Shown piece after piece: positions 24,601 through 35,270 of a stretch of DNA of 64,000 nt. The translations under genes and the position numbers were made by a program. The stretch comes from Setophaga petechia (taxonomy: Eukaryota; Chordata; Aves; Passeriformes; Parulidae). The number at the start of each line of letters is the position of its first letter. Within the stretch, counting starts at the first letter, position 1. The notes under the pieces are model-generated. The model was not told the origin of the DNA. It worked only from the letters and a program-made list of their open reading frames with translations, and ran no database searches. Location of the stretch: positions 31,427,924-31,491,923 of the forward strand of contig JANCRA010000006.1 in the NCBI GenBank assembly GCA_024362935.1, read 5' to 3'.

Positions 24601-27190
24601 ATATAACAAGGATGAGAGATGAATTTCAAAATGGAGCAAGAAAATCCAGAATCCCCTCAGGGTCATTATATACTCCCACAGCTTTCAGACATGCTTTGAA
24701 CAGCAAGTGCTGTTGCTGTTTTTTAGACAAAGAGGCAAATTGCTTGTGACAGTGGCAGATGCCTGGAAGGCTTCATATTGGAGTGATTTCTTTTTGCCCC
24801 CTCTTCCTTCAACATTGTTGCTCTCCATCTTTTAACCCTGTTCCCTGTTACCTTCAACCAAAATATACGGGGCTGAGCTGCCAGCAGGAGTGCAGAGTAT
24901 CTGCTCAACCATCACATCAAACCTTTCACTGGCACAGAACAGAAAGGCATCTGCAATTTTCCACGTCAGCACCAACAAGGCAACTCTCGCTGTCTTTTTT
25001 CAGGCTCGCCCTCCAGGTGGTGCAGTTTCTGCCACGTGCAGGGGGTCTGTCCCTTCCGATGTGGGCTTGTGCACCTGCAGCACAATCTCTGAATAAGCAC
25101 TGCGGATCTGTGAAATCCTTAAGGACTTGTTGATGAGAGACAAGCAGAAGGCTCAAGAGTGGAAACAACCAAGAGCTCAGGCTTGGTTGATTGATACCCC
25201 AATCCCTGGTGCTCACTCTCCTTCAGGCAGTGCAAAAGGTACTCCTGACTGAAGGAGAACAAATGCACAGAAAAAAATCTACTTGCACCTCACCGGATTA
25301 GCTGCCTAGAGACCTCTCAAAAGCAGCAGAATCCCTGAGTTTAAGCCTTATCTTAAGAAAAAAGGTCATTTCTCTCCCTTCGTAGGAGCCCTTTGAATAC
25401 GGTGCCCCCTGTCCTGGTGCTGTCTGTCACCTGTCTCACACACCTGCTGGCTCCCCCCACACTCTGCGAGCCCTGCACTGCCCCTGAGCAATCCCTGCCC
25501 CTCTGCGAGTATAATGCAGAGGAAGTTGCTCATCTAAACTCTCTGAATCGCTCCGGGGGCTTCAGGGGGTGCTTACCCCTCCTGTTCTAGTAGACAAGGG
25601 CTCCAGGGAAGCTGCCTTGAAATCCGAGCTGTATTTAGAGTGACAGGCAGCTGATGCAAAACAGGCTCAAAAGGCACTTTGGAAAAGATAAATTGGGTAG
25701 AGAGAGGCCTGGCTCACCCCTCCCACAGCCACAATAAAGCGCTTGATGTGTCCCTTCTCTGCACTTGATCACGTTCCTGCTGCCTGTGTTTCATATTATG
25801 CAACTGATTGACTTCACAAGATGTGAGAACAGAGCGTCTCCTTGCCCTGCTCCCTGATGTGTGCTAAGTGTGTTAGACTGGAGGGATAGAGAGAAATCAA
25901 AACAAGCCCCGAAGCTGCCTGGTTTCCCTGCTAATCCCTTGTGCTCAGACCCTTGTGCTCCAGTAGTCTGAAGGCACCACCCTGAGCATGTTTCACTGGT
26001 CTGCAGAGCTGCTCTGCTGCAGCTTCCCAGTGAGCACTGGGACACTTTCTGTACCGAGCAGAAACTGTGCTCAAACAGGGCTTTTCTCTTGGAGGGTGAA
26101 TGAGCAGCTCTCGAAGCAGACTCTGCTCCATGAGATGTGCAGAAGGAGCAGGAGGCACAGAGGCCAGCTGCCTTGCCAGCTGCATCCCCATCCCACAAGG
26201 TTAAAGTCACAGGGCTGTGGCCTAGGGCACGGCCTGCTCGAGAGGTGCCCTAACCCCTGAGAGCTCAAGGCATTTCTCATGGAGGCTCAGACTGCTCCCA
26301 TTCAAGAATCCATTGCCCTGGAGCCAGCAAATCCCACCACAGCATCTTCAGCCTGGTGCCATCTCCCCAGGGATAGTCCTCAGAAAGCAATTCCCACCAT
26401 GGTGCTCATTCTAGGAGGGAACAGGATCTCTCAACAGAGGACACCCATATTGTGTCCTCTCATGTCCAAGGTGCATCACTGTGATCTTGCTGAGCTTCTC
26501 AGAATTACTTTGCTCCATGAAATCTAGTGCTGACAAGAGTGGGTTTGCTGCTGTATTTTTCCATTTTCCAACATCCAGGTGTGGATTGCCTTCACTTATA
26601 GCTCATGAATAATAAAGGCTGAACCCCACTGTGCTTTTTAAATTCTCCAGTATATGCATACTTGGTCCAAACCCCATCAGGGCAGTACAGAAGGCAGGCT
26701 GGACTGTGTCAGCAGCAGAGACCAAAGTAGGCTCAAATTTTGAAGAAATTATCTCTAAAATCCTGCTTGTCTTTGTTCTGTGTGAGTCACACAAGGTAAT
26801 ATACAGTACATACGGGAAGGGGAATGGGGACAGCTCTAAAAGCAGGATTTTTCTTCCCCCACTGCAATTTCCCTCTCATATATTGCCTAGAGTTGCTCAT
26901 AAGAGGGCAGGATATTCTGCCCTCAGCCCTTGACCAACAGTCTTGTGGTATATAATTCAGTCAAATGTCTGCTTAGTATTGTTAATAAAAAAGAGGACTG
27001 CAATATGATATTGGCTTTCACATTTATAGATATTATTTTTTGCAATGATCATAACTATTCAGATATCATATCATGTACACCTTTATTTAGCTGTTTGTCA
27101 GTATAACAAAATCTATAAGTTTAAGTATGTCCTGCATAATTTATAGAAATAGTAGTAGGGTGAATTTACCATATTGTAGGCCTTAGCTGA
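21640..27190. other. Intergenic DNA without recognised genes
   Basis: I see no RGS-like exon, RNA gene or clear mobile element here. Short open frames are scattered, for example 23190-23381 on the minus strand, but have no supporting context. Confidence 0.55.
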
Positions 27191-27199
27191 ACACTAGGT

Positions 27200-27702
27200 G
27201 TTAAAATACCTCTATGTGACCAAATAAATGGTGTAAAATGTTGTTCCCCTTTCCATTGACTGAATCCTTCAAGTAATAAGATAACTGTGACACAAACCAG
27301 AGTACCAGAGGACAATTAAAGAATACCATGTTAAATTTAAGGAGGACATACAAAAATCTTATCACAGGATGTGAAACAGCAGGATGGAGACACAAGAAGA
27401 AATAAAATATATTGACCTGACACACAGGATGTTATGCAGATAAGCTGGAGTGTGAAGAACCCAAACAAAGAAGTTCCCAAACCATCAGAAAGTTTACAAG
27501 AATGTTTGAATAATGTATGAAACACATGAATATGCATGTACCTCAGGATGTAATGGATGTAACCACATAAAGATAACACTGTCAGGACAGGGCACGTTCT
27601 TTGGCTGCTCTCCAGGAGCACCCCAGCACTGGACTGTTGTCTCTTATTTTATCTCTTAGTAAACTTTACAAAAATTCTTTATCTTGAACTCTGTTTTTCA
27701 TG
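27200..27702 (+). mobile_element. Possible endogenous retroviral LTR
   Basis: The 3' end reads CTTAGTAAACTTTAC, then TTCTTTATCTTGAACTCTG and TTTTTCA, which resembles the R-U5 end of avian LTRs. It is followed directly by TGGTATCACAAC, which could be a diverged primer-binding site starting TGG. The 5' border is uncertain and no gag or pol frame follows. Confidence 0.4.
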
Positions 27703-27709
27703 GTATCAC

Positions 27710-28800
27710 AACAAAACAGTAACCTGGAACACAAAATCAGGTATTATTATATAAGGACAGGGAAATTATTCCAAGCCAAAACTCCATTGGATTTTCATCC
27801 AGCTATTTTGTGTTTTGCAGCTGCTAATATTTTTTCAGTTAACCTGTTTCAGTACTGGTGTAGAAACATGACTGTCTCAACCAGCCTCCACTCATGAATC
27901 AATTGGCCTAACTATCCAGGGTTTGCAATTCAGTGAAGCAAATACTTTGTTTAGCAACAAGTACATCTGACCCTCCAGGGCTTGTCTGGAGACACTCTCA
28001 CCCTTTCCAATCTGTCCAGAATCCCCAAATATGCAGCCATGGAAGAGCAGAGGCAAACCTAGCATGTACAGAGCTTAGCAGCAGTTTAACTACAGACTGG
28101 AAATGGGGAAAAGCATGGAGATTTAGAACATGAGCAATCCTGCACAGGGAACAAGGGGAGGGAGAGCAGAGTGTGCCATGCACACTGACAGGCTGCTGGA
28201 GGTCAGGGCAGGATGAATGGATGAGACACAGAAGCTTGCAATCAACTACACAGCTAAGCAGACAAAGTTTTCCCAGGAGGTAAAAGGCTCCCAGGCTGGG
28301 ACCACACTGCCAAGAGCACAGGACAGGGTGCAGAAATGGAGCCTTAAACTGTACACACTGCCCTTCCTGCCACCAACAGCACAGGCTAAACTCTTCAGAT
28401 TTGAGGCTTATCTGCTTCTCCTAGTCTGGACATGTTTGCTTTCCTGGTGGCCCATCAGGAAATGCAGTGGTGTGTGAATTGCCATTCTCTTGGTAGGACG
28501 TGGGCTCTTGTGATGCCTTCCTTGTCTGTGCCGTGATCTGACCAGACTGCAAGGTCTTTTGGTCATGACATAAACACATTCTTCAGTTTTACAACCAGGA
28601 ATGGCATCCTGGAAACCCAGTTCTGGGAGCAGTGCTCTACCTTACCAGTACAGGTCATTCTTTTAATCCTCACCCTCTTGCTTTTCTCTCATCCTTTACA
28701 CACACTACAATTCAGGCTTCACTTCAACCTTAGTATTTCTGTTACAAATCTCTTACACACCTACATGTGGGATAATCACAGGGCTCTGCCCCCTTCAGAC
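27710..28800. other. Intergenic DNA, nothing recognised
   Basis: This stretch lies after the possible LTR. I see no coding exon, RNA gene or retroviral frame. Confidence 0.5.
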
Positions 28801-29165
28801 ATTCAGTAAGAGGCTGGAAGATGGATATTGCTCTTCAAGGAGGCTGCAGACTGACTGGAAAAAGTCCAGAGTGCAGACCTAAAAGGTAAGATGGGAGAAC
28901 GAGAGTTTGTTCAATCTAGAAGTAGGCAGACCAAAGGGACACAGGGTAATGATACATGAAGTACCTAAACATCACAGCCATAAAAGGCTGCAGTTATGGA
29001 GAGGAAGATGATAAACTGTTAGTGTGTCCAGGCTGGGTAAGGACAAGAAATGTTTGCCCTCAATTACACCAAATAAGGATTAGATTAGGCAGCAGACAAG
29101 ATTTTTCCAGTCGTAAGATCATGAAGTACTAGACTGGATCATCTGCAGAAGGGCTTTTAACACCA
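28800..29165 (+). mobile_element. Possible old CR1 fragment
   Basis: Phrases such as GGACACAGGGTAATGATACA and AAGGATTAGATTAGGCAGCA resemble the diverged 3' UTR part of CR1. The copy is decayed and the borders are approximate. Confidence 0.35.
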
Positions 29166-29169
29166 CATT

Positions 29170-31540
29170 GATGAACTCCCACTAAAAATATAATTTATCT
29201 GCCTCTGCCTTGGAGCTTGGTGAAGCTCTAGAGGGCCTTTCTGCATTCTTTCAGAGAGGGTTTATGGGGAGATGGTAAAACAGGAGTTTAAAGTTCAGCT
29301 TTGGTCTCCATGTTGGTGGAGATTTGTGGCTGAATGTTGGGGACATGGCATGTCCTGATCCTAATGATCCCATCTGGCTGCCTCAGGGACAAACCTCCAG
29401 CTCTTGCTGAATAGCAGGGAGCCACTGGCTCTGTACAATCCTGACCTTCCCATTCTTCCCACTGACACAAACCAAGCTAAGCTGCATCATCAAAATGGTT
29501 CTTTTATTTATTTTTATTTCTATTTTTTTTTTTTAAAGCTAAATGGATTTCCACCTACTCTGGAACCCTGGGGGAAAAGGAAGTTGAATTTCTGGCTAGA
29601 GACAGCAGTTCACAGTGACCAGTCGCAAGGGAAAAGATGATATCAATGTTTCTGAGTTTCCAGTTAATTGTGTTTACTGAAGAATGCATAGCATTACAGT
29701 GCCTTGAGCTTGGGCCAACTCTGTAGAAGTAAATAAAGACAATTCCAGCCTAATGTTAGAAAACTGACCCTTGGATTATTTCTGAGCTCACTTCTTCCAA
29801 AAGCCAGAATAAACCCTGATGTGTACATGATATGTGAAATAGGGAGCACTGGACTTATACCTTATTATTTCAGCAAAGAAATGTGTTTGCTGTAGGGAGA
29901 AGGCACCTCTCCTCAAGGTGACAGGCCAAGCACAGAGCAGTCCTTTCCTCCCAGAGCTTGTCTGGCAACCCCTGTGCAGCTCAGCAGACTTCCAGTGACC
30001 TTCTTAGGAGGATGTGCTGCAAATGTTCTCTGTAAGGAGGCAGCAGCAGGGGAGATGCTGCCCAAAGGGAGACAAGGCAGGAGTTGAGGATGACCCCAGC
30101 CTTGGCTGTGTCCTCACTGAGGGCACCATCCCACAGCACGGGAGCAAAGCAGGTTACACAGGAACCCACCAGTGTCCATCCACAGCCCTAGGAGGGATCA
30201 GAGTGGGGCCCTTTAGAGAGGTCTAGCAGGAGATGGGGCTGGAGACAGAGCAGCCTACAGCAGAGCTTAAGACCTGAGTTTAAAGGCAGCTCCTGGTCCA
30301 TGAGTATAGGGTGTGGCTGGGGCTGGCTGGGGCAGCTAAGGCCCCTCAGTGCCCTTAGGGGCTCTGACACCCTGCCCTGCACCCTCAGCCTGCTCCCAGA
30401 AGGGCAGAGCCATCTCTGCCCTCCCATGAGGAGCTGTGCTCTGCCCAGAGGCCATGGCAAGCGTCAGGTGCTGGCCAGGTCCTTCCTGATCCTCTCCAGC
30501 CCCTCTTCCCCCTGGCACACCGTGCCAGCCAGGGTCCTGCTGACTCCTCCTGTGCTTGACAAGCACACCTTGCAGATTGCTCACAGCACCCCCAGCACAT
30601 CCATTTCTGCCCTGTACAGCCCCATTAGCCAGCAGCTCTCTCCTCAGCCTTTATTGATTCAAACCACAAAGCCATTTGTCATGCTACATCTTCTTTCCCA
30701 GTGAGTAAAAGTCAATTAGTGTTTTCAACTTTGCTCTGAAACAGCCTGGCTCCCTCCTGCTTCTTTATGCTACCAGGAAACCATCTACAATAATGACTTC
30801 TTTGGATGTCTAGTGCTGTGTTGCTGTGAATTACAGGCTCTCTAAATTTCCCTCCCTGTGTACCAAACACCTTACACAAAAGCTATGTTTTGCTGCCAGA
30901 AATTCCACAATGAATTGGGTTTTGAACCTGCAATTTTGGCTTCCAGAATCTTATTTCCTAATTAAAGCATGTAGTTCTTAATCCTGCCTTAGTAGAGGAA
31001 TAAACTCTTGAAAAACAAATGCTCCAGAAGATCTGCAGAGTCAAAGCAGGTGGGAGTGCTGTGGCTGTCAGTGAACTCTGGTGGCCTGCTGTCACCCCAG
31101 GGCCCTGGCCAGCACCAGGTCACACAGCCCAGGCTCCCTGTGAGTGCCTGGCTGCAGCCCACAGGGGCTTCAAACAAGGGGCTTTGCAGAAACAAATCAG
31201 CTCCAAACACAAGCTCAGAGTTTCTTGTATTTGTCAGTGTTAGGATATAATAAGGCATTAAAACTTGACTGGCACATGATAATTGTATTAGAGCTGCGAG
31301 GGTTTTAAAGTTAAGAGACAGTAATGGTCCTGATATGAAAAATTCAAAACTAGTGTTTTCTATCATATTGATATTTTTATTTGAAGGAATAGCCATTAAT
31401 CAGAGCTAATTGAAATTAAACAAGATTTTTTAAATGAAATTATTTAATTGCCTTGCCATTTTTAATTAAAGAAAGCAATTAAATAATTAAATAAAATCAG
31501 ATGTTTTTAGGTTCATTGCTGGTCAGCAATGAGTTTATAC
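29170..31540. other. Intergenic DNA with T-rich run and AT-rich end
   Basis: A T-rich low-complexity run lies at 29502-29535. The segment 31380-31500 is very AT-rich with repeated AATTAA/TAATTA motifs. No coding exon is recognised. Confidence 0.55.
29502..29535 (+). repeat. T-rich low-complexity run
   Basis: This is a run of TTTTATTT units followed by more than ten T bases. Confidence 0.8.
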
Positions 31541-31548
31541 ATCTGCCT

Positions 31549-31600
31549 GAATTTCACAGACTCAAGCAATGGTTTGGGTTGGAAGGTTTGTCACACCACC
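31549..31600 (-). mobile_element. Probable CR1 tail remnant
   Basis: CAATGGTTTGGGTTGGAAGG matches the reverse complement of the typical CR1 3' end. It lies just outside the left arm of the long inverted repeat. Confidence 0.4.
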
Positions 31601-31656
31601 CCCTTGTGAGCAGCAGATTCACAGCAGGTGAGTGGCATCCCTGAGCTCCTTGACTC

Positions 31657-32114
31657 CTTTGCTTTATTTTCTGAAATGAGTGATTTCTTCCCTCCATGTC
31701 CCAGTCCCAGGCTCTTGTATTTTTATATTTATCCTCCACGTGTGCAGGGAGTGTTTGGGAGGGTTCTGCTCATCTCTGATTCAGCCTTAGAAAGCAGCTG
31801 GCAAAAGTCACTGGGCCTGGCTTCAGGCCCAGCTCACACAATTAGAAAAGTATTAGCTGAACTTAATAGGAAAATCAACATTAAGCAGATCAGAGCTGGT
31901 ACAGTTGTTAAAGACTGTGTGGTGTTTTTCCCTGGCAGAAGCTCAGCCTAATGGAGGGCTTCCAGCACCCAGAGCAGCCTCCAAATGAAGGCTTAATTGG
32001 CCTCTGAAGCCACTCATATAATTACAAACACTTTTAATGAAGTATGAAAAATACAAGAGCCTGGGACTGGGACATGGAGGGAAGAAATCACTCATTTCAG
32101 AAAATAAAGCAAAG
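31657..32114. repeat. Long inverted repeat, 68-bp perfect arms
   Basis: The left arm at 31657-31724 and right arm at 32047-32114 are exact reverse complements over 68 of 68 bases. The arms begin CTTTGCTTTATTTTCTG and end CTCTTGTATTTTT in left-arm orientation. The spacer is 322 bases and carries its own 9-bp hairpin, CTGGGCCTG-GCTT-CAGGCCCAG, at 31811-31832. Identity stops abruptly at both ends of each arm. I see no obvious target-site duplication and no encoded protein. Its origin is unknown: foldback duplication, a terminal-inverted-repeat element or an assembly artefact. Confidence 0.9.
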
Positions 32115-32119
32115 CTGCT

Positions 32120-34720
32120 TTACCTTCCTCTTACATTGAAATATTCCCGGCTCCTGCCTGGCCAGCAGACTCCTGTCAGGTGCTAATTTCCAGGGCAGTG
32201 CTAAGACCGAGGGGAAATCTAACACAAGACAAAACTTCTGCTTTCTCCTGGCTATGGGGGACACCCCTCCAGGCCCCCCACCCCCGGGAGTGGGGTGAAC
32301 ACGGGTAGACACTGGGATGGACTTTGACTGCCCACTGCTGGTGTGCACAGCACAGCCCTGCCTGCAGCAACACAGCTGATCTGGCAGAGGATTTATTGTT
32401 TGATTCTGCCGTAACTTCAGCTAAATGGCCTCCCTGATTTCTCTTGGAACACAAGGCTCTGCCCATTACTCAGGCACAGCAGCAGCATCTGTAGCACCTG
32501 CTCAGCCAGAGCCATGCATGTTCCATGTTCAAACCAGGGAGCTGCATCCCTGGAACATGTGTCCCAGAGCAAACTGGTGGAGAGCCCAAGGCACAGCTCC
32601 TCAGTTCCTATGCTGGGTTGAGACAAAGATCAAGGGGATTTGGGTTGGTCTATGATTTTTGGGTTTGCTGGGGCAATTTGTTGGCTTGTTTGTTTTCAGG
32701 AAGACTCTCAAGTCCTATTGACAGAGTAACTGAGGTCTGGAAGGGAGTCAGAACCCATCTGGTCCAACACTCACAAAGAGCAAGGAGAGATAGGACATCC
32801 TCTATCCTTTCTATAGATCAGGTGGCAGCTGGTCCCACCAAAAGGAAACTTCAATCAGGAATGTTAGGAAGGATCCACAGGCAGATCAAGTTCAATCAAG
32901 AAGGCTTCCTGCCTGTATATATGAGCAAAACAGATGTACCAGCACCACAATTACCCAGCCTTGTCCAATTAGCCATGCCATCATCCTGGCTAATTAGCCT
33001 ACTCAGAGCTTTGCAGGGCCAAAGGAACATTGCTTTTTCTTTCAGTATCAGTTCAGATCACACTTCACCTTACATTTTGTCCCAATGTTTATGACTAAGG
33101 GCAGGGTCAGGAGCTGTGTATGCCCATCACCGACCCCTCTGTTGCTAAAGCTCACAGCTGGTAATGCAGGGAGAGGAAAAATTCAGGAGAAAAATTCCAA
33201 GAGTTCAGCTGTGCCTGCTGTAGGGTACATAAACACCACTGAGCATCACTTTGGTGCAGACTGGTTTTCACCACACAACTTGTGGGATTTGAAGGCTCAT
33301 GGCCCTACACACATCTTGGCCTTCCCTCTTGGACCCTGCATCCCTCTCTTTGGAGAGCTCCAGTGCTCATTTCTCATGTGCCAACACACACCCTACACAG
33401 TGTCCATACAAAGCCACTGAGTCACTCAGACCAGGATTGAGAGATAGGAAATTTCCATGCTCTCCAAGAAACTGATTTTGGCTGGACTTACTCAGCCTCC
33501 TGTCACTGCTGTGGCATTCACGTGTAGTTACACGCTGAGAGATGGACACTGGTCACTGGACCACAATTTTTTTCATATGACTAACACGGTTTGCTAGCAA
33601 ATTCTGTCCAAGAATTCCTGCACTGCACAGGCCAGACTGTGTCAAGAAGTGCTGCAGGATAATCTCACACGTAGCATTTTTTATCTTAGGGAGCACCAGG
33701 CAATCTGCTGAAGCAGGCTGTATTCAAGCAAAGGGAGAGCATCCTCTCCCACCCAGGAAGATGGTGATTAACAGCTACAGTTTCCCTGGCACAACCTGGA
33801 CACAGTCAGACCCAAAGCAATGACTTTTTCCTTGGCTTTGCTGGGTTTTACTTTAACAGCTAAAATGCTAACATTTGATCAAATCACCCTTGGCTAGAGC
33901 AAGACCTGTCATGAGCTTAACTGGCCTCAAGTGATGATAAGCAGAAAGTGCAGATAAATAAGGCACCTGAAGAGGAGCACGTTTTGCAGCAGCCAGAGTG
34001 AGATTTCAGAGAGGCTCACTTGTGCAAGAGGCTTTCCCTCACATGTCCTAGGCACAAGCCCAGGATTTTGCTTTGAAGTATCTGCTCTGACTCTGCCCCT
34101 AGGGCTTGCTGGGGTTCCCTGTTTTCAGCTCTGCTCAGATAACCATCACACCACTTAAATGAGCACAGCATGGCAAGCACGGAAGCAAAGCAGTGCCAAA
34201 TGATCCTTCAGAAGCCAGACAAGGACCCCAGGTCCCAGCCCACCTGGTTTTTTACAGCTGAGATGACGAGGGCTCCCACATGCACTCAGCTGCCAGATAA
34301 TGACTACAGGTGCAAACATCAAGAGAACAGTTGTGTCTCTGGCCACGTCTGCACAGCCCTGCCACAAAAGTAACAGAAATAGAAAGAAACAGGGCCTGTG
34401 CCATCAACACAAATGGAGATTTGTCATTGATGGGTCTGTCATTGGAAGAGGGTGACCAGGACAGCAGTGCATGATCACTCAGCTCTGGATACTGGAGATC
34501 CCCATCAGAAGTGAGCAGGTGGTAAGAGCATCCACAGGTCCTTCTCAGCAGGAACACAAGGGTTGTCTGATACAGATGATCTTTAAATTGAGAGTTGCTG
34601 GTCTGAGCTTGCACAGTCATGAAGGCCAACTCTTTTGTCCCCCAGGCAGCCAACAAGGATCTTCACATCATGGCACATGTCTGGGATGAGTTGGTGTGAA
34701 CCAGGCAGCAAAACTGAAGT
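32120..34720. other. Intergenic DNA without recognised genes
   Basis: A short CR1-like phrase lies at about 32720-32775 (GAGGTCTGGAAGGGAG, then CATCTGGTCCAACAC). No exon or RNA gene is recognised elsewhere. Confidence 0.5.
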
Positions 34721-34724
34721 ACAA

Positions 34725-35035
34725 GGGAAGTCTGAAAGGAGGTTGGAGCCAGGTGGGGTCCAGCCTCTCCTCCCAGGCTACTTGTGATATGACCAAAGTT
34801 TTAAGCTGTGCCAGGGGAGGTTTAGGTTGTATATTAGGAAGAATTTTTTTCACAGGAAAGACGATTAGCCACTGGAATGGGCTGCCCTGGGAGGTGGTGG
34901 AGTCACCGTCCCTGGAGGTGTTTAAGGACACGGCCCTCAGTGCCATGGTCTGGGTGACAACGTGTGGTTGGGTCAGAGCTTGGATTTGCTGATCTCAGAG
35001 GTCTTTTCCAACCAAACTGATTCTGTGATTCTGTG
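34725..35035 (+). mobile_element. CR1 LINE, 3' end with octamer tail
   Basis: The phrases ATATTAGGAAGAATTTTTTT, CACTGGAATGGGCTGCCC and CCCTGGAGGTGTTTAAGGAC are typical of the CR1 3' UTR. The element ends in the ATTCTGTG octamer repeated in tandem (GATTCTGTGATTCTGTG), the CR1 signature end. Confidence 0.92.
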
Positions 35036-35255
35036 TGACTCAGCAGGGATCTGCTGGAGGTGTGGGGTGGACATATGGGGGTACCAAAGCCGCTCTTTCT
35101 GCTGGCTGCAGGTCTGACCTCTCACAGAGAGCTCTGAACTTCGGGGGAAACCCGAGGCAAGCTGCAGCTAAACTACCTCTAGAGAAGAACTAGAGCGTGC
35201 TAAGGAAAGGGAGGAGGGTAGGAGGGATGGGAGGAGCTGTGCCCAGGGCCACACC

Positions 35256-35270
35256 GGGAGCTGTAGTCCC
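35256..35270 (-). promoter_or_regulatory. ZNF143/THAP11-type site
   Basis: GGGAGCTGTAGTCCC reads ACTACAGCTCCC on the minus strand and fits the ACTACARNTCCC consensus. It sits in a local GC-rich patch just past the CR1 at 34.7-35.0 kb. Binding is inferred from the motif only. Confidence 0.45.
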
